Below are positions 7,120 to 12,322 of a DNA stretch of 12,322 nucleotides, piece by piece (the first letter of the stretch is position 1; each line of letters begins with the position of its first letter). The notes under the pieces were generated by a model that was not told the origin of the DNA, did not search any database, and worked only from the letters and a program-made list of their open reading frames with translations. Position numbers and translations under genes: made by a program. This DNA is from Planctomycetota bacterium (GTDB lineage Bacteria; Planctomycetota; Phycisphaerae; UBA1845), in NCBI GenBank assembly GCA_024277835.1, contig JAJRUK010000182.1, positions 1 through 12,322 on the forward strand, given 5' to 3'.

Positions 7120-7136
7120 CCCCCTTAGTAAGGGGG
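7120..7136. repeat. C/G-run palindrome, REP-like or bidirectional terminator
   Basis: CCCCCTT (7120-7126) and AAGGGGG (7130-7136) pair perfectly around the loop AGT, 41 bases after the ccsA stop. It has no T-run on either side. A second C5TT (7108-7114: CCCCCTT) lies just upstream. This type of sequence, cccccttagtaaggggg, is in my recollection a common dispersed intergenic palindrome in several bacterial genomes; copy number here cannot be judged from one window. Confidence 0.55.
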
Positions 7137-7203
7137 ACGGAAGACTACGCTCGTACGATGGGCCATCACATGTTATCAAAGAACGATCACTCAATTGCCC
7201 TGA

Positions 7204-7226
7204 GCCGCAGTCTTTAGCCTGCGCGG
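7204..7226. repeat. Imperfect palindrome, possible REP element
   Basis: GCCGCAGTCTTTAGCCTGCGCGG is replaced here by its key parts: left arm CCGCAG at 7205-7210, centre CTTTAG at 7212-7217, and right arm CTGCGCGG at 7219-7226 with a two-base bulge. It resembles the ccgcaggcta-type palindromes seen between genes in GC-rich genomes (recollection, not a search). Confidence 0.4.
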
Positions 7227-7385
7227 ACTCTCGGCGATCAAGGATTGTCGCTACTCCATGACGCTCCGCGAGACGTGTCAATGCGACAGGCGCACCGGAC
7301 TTCGTTCGCCAATCACCTCGCCAATAGTCAGCGAACCGATTTGTCGTGCGAATCACGCGAGCCAATGTCACCACGGACGTCATGC

Positions 7386-9257
7386 TCAACGAACTCGCCG
7401 GATCTGTCGAATTTGCCTCTTCCCGCCGATGTTCTGGATCGCCGCGCCGGACCCGGGTCCGTAGTCTTCATTGCGATGATCCTCGCCGTGACAGGTCAAG
7501 GTGCAGCTTCCGGCGAATCTTCCGAGGTCGCGAAACTCCAGTCGGCCCCCGTGCATGCTTGGTCGCACAATCTGCGTATCAAAATTGATCAAGTGCGTAT
7601 GATCCGAACCGACAGACTGCAAGGTGCTCACACCGTGCGGGTCGTGGCAGGCGGAGCACGGCGCTCGCTCTTCGACAATATGCTTACGATGTTCGGAGAA
7701 GCTTTCATCCGAAAGAATACTCGCCCGACGGTGACACTTGTAGCACAATGAGTACGCGTTGTCGGATTCTACCGTCTGGTCCGTAATAGAATAATTGCGT
7801 TCGAGCAGGTAGTCGAAAGTCGAACCGTGCGGACCATCCGGACCAACACCGCCCGCGCGTGGACCTGCGTCATTATTATGGCAATCCGTACAACGGATCA
7901 ACGTTCCCTGGGCCATGCTGGGGATCAGGCTGATCGTATCGGTACTCGGTGAACTGGTGACCACCGGATGAAAACTCGGATTGGTCGCACTGAACTTCAA
8001 TCGGAAATTGCTTTGCTGCGCTAGTCGCTGGACGGTACTGCTGATGCTTTGGTTGTTATCGCCGTGGCAACGAAAGCAGACCTCATATTCGTTCGACGCT
8101 GTGAGCAGTTGGCTACCGCCCGCGGCGACCCCGCTTACATAGTCCATCGTGCTTCCGATTGGTGTGTAACCCGAAGTTTGAGAAACGGGGCGAATCGCGT
8201 GCGGGTTGTGGCAGTCGCTGCATTCGACGTGATTGTTTCCGAGCGTATCGCTCTCGGTGGGGTCATGCAGGCCTTGATAGCGGCGCGGGTCGTGTCCGCC
8301 CGGTTTGTCGAGTTCTGCACGCATGTTGGTGCGAGCGACGGATCCGTCGTGACACGCCAGGCAGTTTTCTTCCTCCGCGGTGTTGATCAGTAGCCGGGCA
8401 TGTCCACTTGCCGTATGCGGTCGATGGCAACTACGACAAGCGTCCGCGGCGACAGTCGAATGAGGCCACTGCGCCTGCATTGCGCCCGCGACGCTCGCGT
8501 CTGAATTGCGATGAGAACTGGCCGTCCACCCGTTCATTGCGTGGCAGGACGTACACAGGTTGCCGTAAGTGTCGTCTTTGACGAGGAAATTGCCGAATGT
8601 GTTACGATGCGGGTCGTGGCAGGACGTGCATTGAAGTTGGCCATCGGCATCGAGTCGGATTTCGGGCGGCAATGCACCGGGTGTTACCAGTTGTCGGTCG
8701 GCGGCTGCAAGACCTGAGCTGTAGGTGAAGCTAATCGGGTGGTCGTCGGAGAGGTCGGTCCCGAGATTGGTCGACCCGGGTGGAACGAAGTCAGACCCGA
8801 CCATCTGAATCTGGTTCGGACGACTCAGAATGTTGCCAAGCGCGATCGTTCCGTCGTGACAACTTAAGCATAACTTGCTCGACCCTGTTGGCTGACCCGT
8901 GTTTGCGTCGAGCGTAGAAGATTTGTAAATCTGATAGTTCGAGACAGCAATCTCTCGGTTCCAGAGAGGTCGAACGCCCGCCGTCGAATGCGGGGCATGA
9001 CAGAAAATACATACCTGCGGTTCGCTGGCGGCGCGAATCCCGCCCGGACCACCCGCAGACAGATTGTGAACGGTGTCGGCTACATAGCCCTGGGCGCTTG
9101 CGGGTCTGACGTTAAGTAAAGCGTTCAACGCGCAGACCACAAGCGCAACGCGCAGCCATCGCACATGCAAGCGGGATCGTCCAATCATGCTGACCTTTAC
9201 GTTCTTGGTCTCGCGATCCACTGTCAGGTGTTGGTGATCGCCTTTGTCCTGTTTCAT
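7386..9257 (-). CDS. Secreted multiheme cytochrome c with 12 heme motifs
   Basis: Seen: 623 residues from ATG 9257. There are eleven CXXCH motifs (Cys 83, 130, 210, 235, 274, 299, 346, 394, 456, 505, 534) and one CX3CH (Cys585-His590). A Sec signal peptide lies at about 24-55, with cleavage likely after ASA. Stretches such as VCIFCHAPH, RPLWNRE and KLCLSCHDGTIALGN match a familiar doubled-CXXCH / cytochrome c3-like family of periplasmic or extracellular multiheme proteins. Start: ATG 9257 lies 3 bases after the stop of the NHL gene. ATG 9188 (codon 24) has AAAGG 5 bases upstream and gives a tidier signal peptide, so the true start may be 9188; the longer form is given as the outer bound. It is the last gene of a barrel-NHL-cytochrome operon. 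Inference: an electron carrier of an outer-membrane or surface redox complex. Cytochrome identity is near certain; partner and location are inferred. Confidence 0.95.
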   Translation of the reverse strand: MKQDKGDHQHLTVDRETKNVKVSMIGRSRLHVRWLRVALVVCALNALLNVRPASAQGYVADTVHNLSAGGPGGIRAASEPQVCIFCHAPHSTAGVRPLWNREIAVSNYQIYKSSTLDANTGQPTGSSKLCLSCHDGTIALGNILSRPNQIQMVGSDFVPPGSTNLGTDLSDDHPISFTYSSGLAAADRQLVTPGALPPEIRLDADGQLQCTSCHDPHRNTFGNFLVKDDTYGNLCTSCHAMNGWTASSHRNSDASVAGAMQAQWPHSTVAADACRSCHRPHTASGHARLLINTAEEENCLACHDGSVARTNMRAELDKPGGHDPRRYQGLHDPTESDTLGNNHVECSDCHNPHAIRPVSQTSGYTPIGSTMDYVSGVAAGGSQLLTASNEYEVCFRCHGDNNQSISSTVQRLAQQSNFRLKFSATNPSFHPVVTSSPSTDTISLIPSMAQGTLIRCTDCHNNDAGPRAGGVGPDGPHGSTFDYLLERNYSITDQTVESDNAYSLCYKCHRRASILSDESFSEHRKHIVEERAPCSACHDPHGVSTLQSVGSDHTHLINFDTQIVRPSMHGGRLEFRDLGRFAGSCTLTCHGEDHRNEDYGPGSGAAIQNIGGKRQIRQIRRVR

Positions 9258-9260
9258 CTC

Positions 9261-10361
9261 TCACTTAGCCCCCATGTTCGGATCGGTTGCAATTCTGCCG
9301 ACGTAGTCGAATACCTGGATTCGTCTGTTGTAGACGTCGCTAATCCAAATCCTGTCATTGCGATCAATCTGGATACCCGAGGGCAGCCAGAACTCACCCG
9401 GTCCGGTCCCTTCGTCTCCAAAGAAGAGCAGAAGGTTTCCTTTTCGATCAAAGACCTGCACGTTTTCAAAGCGACCATCGACGACGTAAACATGACCGTC
9501 GCTATCGATCGCAACCCCCTTCGGAAGCGCCAAACTCCCGGGCGCGTCGCCAGCGGCTCCAAAACTCGTGATCGGTTCTCCCAAACGAGAGATTTGCTGG
9601 ATGCGGTGGTTGCCGGTATCAACGACCCAGAACGTATCGCCATCAGGTTCTAAATCGAGCGGGAAATTGAATTCGCCCAAAGCCGATCCACGCTTCCCGA
9701 TGATGCGTTTGAGGCTTCCGACGACGTCAAAGACTTTGATATCATGGGACGCACTATCCACGACAAACAGCTCGTCGTATCGGGCGTCATAATAAAGCGC
9801 CACGGGGCGCTGCACGGTGTCAGCTACGGGCAACTCGCGTAGAAGCGTCCCGGTATTGGCGGAAATATGAAAAACAGCCCCCGTTTCGGAATCACAAACG
9901 AAGATCGTACCATCCGGTCCCTCAGCGAACCCAACGGGTGTCGCAAGTCGAGTCCCGCCAAGCGATGTGACTCGCAGATACTTGCGCTGTTTGAGGTCGA
10001 ATCGATGCAGACAACCGCCGCCCGGGTCAGCGATCCAGACGACGTGGCTTAACGGCAATGATAGCGATGCCCGCGGACTGCTCAGTAAATCAGGATCTTT
10101 CGCACCGACAAACAACTCGCCAAGCGCCTGCCCGAAGGTGCGGGACGGTTTGAGGTCTTCAGATGAGGTGAGTTGCCCGACGTATAGAACCTTCGCCGGA
10201 AGCGGTCTCGGAGGCCAGGCGATTGCAGGGTCGGACGGTGCGAAGACCGGTCCGCGCGGTTGCTGACAACCCCAAAGACAACACGCCGCAGCGAGACTCG
10301 CGACAAGTATGCAAGTGAAGTGACGTATGCTTTGTTTTCGAGTTGAAAGCCGGTCTGCCAT
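9261..10361 (-). CDS. NHL-repeat beta-propeller lipoprotein
   Basis: Seen: 366 residues from ATG 10361. A basic N-terminus and hydrophobic segment (13-30) lead to the lipobox-like LWGC with Cys32, indicating lipidation and an envelope location. After a linker there are about five to six NHL-type repeats, for example GFAEGPDGTIFVCDSETG, LEPDGDTFWVVDTGNHRIQ, VAIDSDGHVYVVD and IQIDRNDRIWISDVYNRRIQ, enough for a six-bladed propeller. Start: GGAGGT at 10369-10374 is 7 bases from ATG 10361, whereas a TTG at 10367 is too close to it. Its gene begins 2 bases after the barrel gene's stop, and the cytochrome gene begins 3 bases after its own. Known: NHL propellers are mostly binding scaffolds, and one lies next to omcS in Geobacter sulfurreducens. 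Inference: a structural partner of the barrel or cytochrome. No catalytic residues are evident. Confidence 0.93.
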   Translation of the reverse strand: MADRLSTRKQSIRHFTCILVASLAAACCLWGCQQPRGPVFAPSDPAIAWPPRPLPAKVLYVGQLTSSEDLKPSRTFGQALGELFVGAKDPDLLSSPRASLSLPLSHVVWIADPGGGCLHRFDLKQRKYLRVTSLGGTRLATPVGFAEGPDGTIFVCDSETGAVFHISANTGTLLRELPVADTVQRPVALYYDARYDELFVVDSASHDIKVFDVVGSLKRIIGKRGSALGEFNFPLDLEPDGDTFWVVDTGNHRIQQISRLGEPITSFGAAGDAPGSLALPKGVAIDSDGHVYVVDGRFENVQVFDRKGNLLLFFGDEGTGPGEFWLPSGIQIDRNDRIWISDVYNRRIQVFDYVGRIATDPNMGAK

Positions 10362-10363
10362 AC

Positions 10364-12322
10364 TCAAAACCTCCGGCGGAATTGTACGATCAGCGCACTA
10401 GACACCTGATCGGCGAAGTCATCGTTGAACGTCGCATACCGGTAGTCTACCTTAATTTCGGTCCGGCGGATGGTCCACTCAAGCCCGAGGTCGATCTCAA
10501 TGCCATCATTGTCGGTACTCAATGTGTCTTTCTCCTGACGGTAACGAATGGCGGTCTCAATGTTGAGATTCTTACTCACCGGGCGCTCATACTGACCCTC
10601 GATCGTCATAAGACGCGTCGTTCGGGCACCGAGACCGGTGAATTCCACATCGGACCAATTGGCACTCAGTCCCAACGTCGCCCCGGAGGGATATCGCCGC
10701 GTGTAGTCAAGCCCGAAACGCAGCGACACAAACGGGCTAACTGTTGAGTCGTGTCGTTCGTATTCCGCGTCGAGTCTGAGTTTTCCGCGCCGATACTCGA
10801 CGCCAAGGATGTCGGCCGTGATGTTGTCGGGCGTGACTCCGACCGCACTGGCGGGCGTAAGGGTCTGCGTTTGCCTCAGAGATCGGTAGTAAGGCGTCAG
10901 TCCGAACTTGAACTCCTGACGGATACTGAAAGCTTGCGCGGTGGTGTTAAAGTCATAGTCGCCGCCGATTTGGAATCGATACGAAAGCAGCACTGTTTGA
11001 CCGTCAAGGATGCGCCCGGTGAAGATACGCTCAATCTCAACGCGATCACCGATCGGACGCAAGCGATAATCCCGACCGCTGACGTACTGTTCTGTTCGAT
11101 CTTCGCGAAGAACCCGGATCGATCCGAGTTCGATGCTTCGATCGGTCAGGATGATCGGTTCGGGGTCTCGAAAGGTTTGGGCTTCGTCGATCACCTCAAA
11201 TGCCTGCGTGCCACCCGATACGCTCTGATTGTCTTGACTAAAACGGTAGTCCAGCCGCAGAACGCCCCACGCATTGTGGCGGAAGTACCGAAAGTCCGCG
11301 GTCAGACCGCGACGAGTATAGTCGAGTCCGGATTCAAACTTCTGGTTCTCAGCGTAGACTCGAATGCGCGACTTTAGATTGTCGTAGAGCTGATGGTCGA
11401 TCGCCGCCGCGACCCGCACGGTTTTTTCGTTGACAGATTCACCTCCGGCGATGCTGCCCTGTTTCCGTTCAAACGCCAGAAGCTCGTACGTCGTCGAGAG
11501 CTTTTTTCGGTGCTTAAGAAACAGGATTTGCCGCCATTCCGTTCGCTTGGTTGCGAAAGTGCCCGCCTGGTCGAGAAGAAGAAGCTCCGAGTTCAGGCGG
11601 TGCTCGTGTTCTTTTCCGAATTCCAGCGTGTGGGTCAGCCGCGTCTCATTGAGATCGTACTTAAAGTCGAACGGCTTTTCCTGGATCGATTCTCGGTCAA
11701 AGCTCAGTTTGATCTCGTTATGCTTGTTGAAAATGTAGCTAATCGTCGCGCTGAAGGTCTCACTTCTGCGCCCACCGGGTTGCTCGCCAGCGCTCAGGAA
11801 CGGATCCAGATCGACCGTATTGAGGTCATATTGAATGCTGATCGGCGTGGTCTCATGGATGTACTGCCACGCCAAACCGTATGCCGTCGTGGCCGCCTGG
11901 AGTGTGCTTCGGAAGGGGCGTGGTTCGAGCGTCCGCCCGCGTCTCGCGTAGAAAGAGAGCGGGTAAGGTTTACGCTGTAGAAACGTTCCGCTGGCGTCGA
12001 ATTCGAGAATCTCACCGGTATCCTGACTGCTTTCGGTAGTTGTCCCAAACACTTGATCGAATTGGGCTTGCCGCATTCCGAGTACCGCCCCGACGGAGAA
12101 CTCAAGCAACGTCGGATGGTAAACGTATCCGTCAGACTCAATCGTGACGGACTCTTCCAGGATCGTCTCCTCAAAGGTCTCTCGAAGCGTACCGCTGCTG
12201 TTGGGCTTGCGATCCAGCGAGCGTTGCCTGACGAGCACGTCGAAGTGTCCGCGTCGATTGAAGAGCACGACGTTGCGGGCAGATGGGTTGCGCCGTCCAG
12301 CCTGCTGACAACCGGAAGCGGA
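10364..12322 (-). CDS. Outer-membrane beta-barrel protein (5' end off window)
   Basis: Seen: 652 residues open from the right edge to TGA at 10364-10366. The sequence is rich in alternating polar/hydrophobic strands with aromatic girdles (LRLDYRFSQ, LSYRFQIGG, TEIKVDYRYATF) and ends in ...IVQFRRRF, a C-terminal Phe as in many outer-membrane barrels. A segment of about 60 residues (nucleotides about 10967-11142) with ELGSIRVL, YVSGRDYRL and ILDGQTVLLSYRF looks like a small inserted beta domain. A GTG at 12268 could start a 634-residue form, but the frame is open upstream and contains SASGCQQ at the very edge, which resembles a lipobox, so the real start is probably outside. It is the first visible gene of the barrel-NHL-cytochrome operon. 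Inference: the pore or scaffold of a porin-cytochrome type conduit; an unrelated outer-membrane role is possible. Confidence 0.85.
   Translation of the reverse strand, partial: SASGCQQAGRRNPSARNVVLFNRRGHFDVLVRQRSLDRKPNSSGTLRETFEETILEESVTIESDGYVYHPTLLEFSVGAVLGMRQAQFDQVFGTTTESSQDTGEILEFDASGTFLQRKPYPLSFYARRGRTLEPRPFRSTLQAATTAYGLAWQYIHETTPISIQYDLNTVDLDPFLSAGEQPGGRRSETFSATISYIFNKHNEIKLSFDRESIQEKPFDFKYDLNETRLTHTLEFGKEHEHRLNSELLLLDQAGTFATKRTEWRQILFLKHRKKLSTTYELLAFERKQGSIAGGESVNEKTVRVAAAIDHQLYDNLKSRIRVYAENQKFESGLDYTRRGLTADFRYFRHNAWGVLRLDYRFSQDNQSVSGGTQAFEVIDEAQTFRDPEPIILTDRSIELGSIRVLREDRTEQYVSGRDYRLRPIGDRVEIERIFTGRILDGQTVLLSYRFQIGGDYDFNTTAQAFSIRQEFKFGLTPYYRSLRQTQTLTPASAVGVTPDNITADILGVEYRRGKLRLDAEYERHDSTVSPFVSLRFGLDYTRRYPSGATLGLSANWSDVEFTGLGARTTRLMTIEGQYERPVSKNLNIETAIRYRQEKDTLSTDNDGIEIDLGLEWTIRRTEIKVDYRYATFNDDFADQVSSALIVQFRRRF
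10369..10374 (-). promoter_or_regulatory. Ribosome binding site deciding the NHL gene start
   Basis: GGAGGT on the minus strand, within the last codons of the barrel gene, is 7 bases from ATG 10361. It rules in that ATG over the in-frame TTG at 10367 and indicates tight coupling to the barrel gene. Confidence 0.8.

Larger units (their letters stand above)
7079..7385. other. Convergent intergenic region with REP-like palindromes
   Basis: This 307-base spacer separates the end of ccsA (plus strand) from the end of the multiheme cytochrome (minus strand). It holds a perfect short palindrome at 7120-7136 and an imperfect one at 7204-7226. Both look like dispersed intergenic repeats or bidirectional 3'-end structures. 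A minus-strand open frame covers it (TTG at 7389 to 7114) but runs straight through both palindromes, so I do not call it a gene. Confidence 0.5.

Noticed and set aside
7114..7389. Minus-strand frame (TTG) just after the 12-heme cytochrome
   Set aside because: It reads through both REP-like palindromes, has no ribosome site and no family features.
9165..9653. Plus-strand frame of 162 codons over the NHL-cytochrome junction
   Set aside because: It is antisense to two well-supported genes in a tight operon.
10362..10367. TTG at 10367 as the NHL gene start
   Set aside because: It is only about 1-2 bases from GGAGGT, while ATG 10361 has normal spacing.
1..12322. CRISPR, tRNA, rRNA, insertion sequence or phage signals
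   Set aside because: No regularly spaced direct repeats, cloverleaf sequences, transposase or integrase motifs were seen; the repetitive look of 1-1188 and 7386-9257 comes from heme motifs.

Overview
The window reads as chromosomal DNA from a Gram-negative, respiratory, cytochrome-rich bacterium. The evidence is a predicted outer-membrane beta-barrel protein, lipoprotein signal peptides, two very heme-rich periplasmic or extracellular c-type cytochromes, and System II (ResB/CcsA) cytochrome c maturation genes. The large N-terminal periplasmic part of CcsA and the style of the small lipoprotein recall Planctomycetota or a similar metal- or anaerobe-associated lineage. That placement is a guess from protein style, not a database result.

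Layout. (a) Positions 1-2540, minus strand: an NtrC-like response regulator is followed, through a 4-base ATGA overlap, by a multiheme cytochrome with doubled CXXCH modules that runs off the left edge. (b) Positions 2541-2845: a divergent intergenic region. (c) Positions 2846-3040, plus strand: a 64-residue putative lipoprotein followed by a strong hairpin. (d) Positions 3385-7078, plus strand: a resB-like gene with an in-frame TAA after codon 161, then an intact ccsA whose ribosome site lies inside the end of resB. (e) Positions 7079-7385: a convergent spacer with two REP-like palindromes. (f) Positions 12322-7386, minus strand: a tight operon of outer-membrane beta-barrel protein (5' end off the right edge), NHL-repeat beta-propeller lipoprotein, and a secreted cytochrome with 12 heme motifs. 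Gaps inside this operon are only 2-3 bases.

How the parts may work together (inference): the barrel, propeller and multiheme cytochrome form a candidate electron conduit across the outer membrane or at the cell surface. The second multiheme cytochrome, under its own linked regulator, could be a periplasmic or surface electron carrier. ResB/CcsA would attach the roughly 25 hemes that these two proteins carry.

The points most worth checking are the regulator, whose AAA+ domain has lost nearly every ATPase and sigma-54 contact motif, the in-frame stop in resB, an apparent extra membrane-helix pair in CcsA, and the barrel-NHL-multiheme cassette. No rRNA, tRNA, CRISPR array, transposase or phage gene was seen.
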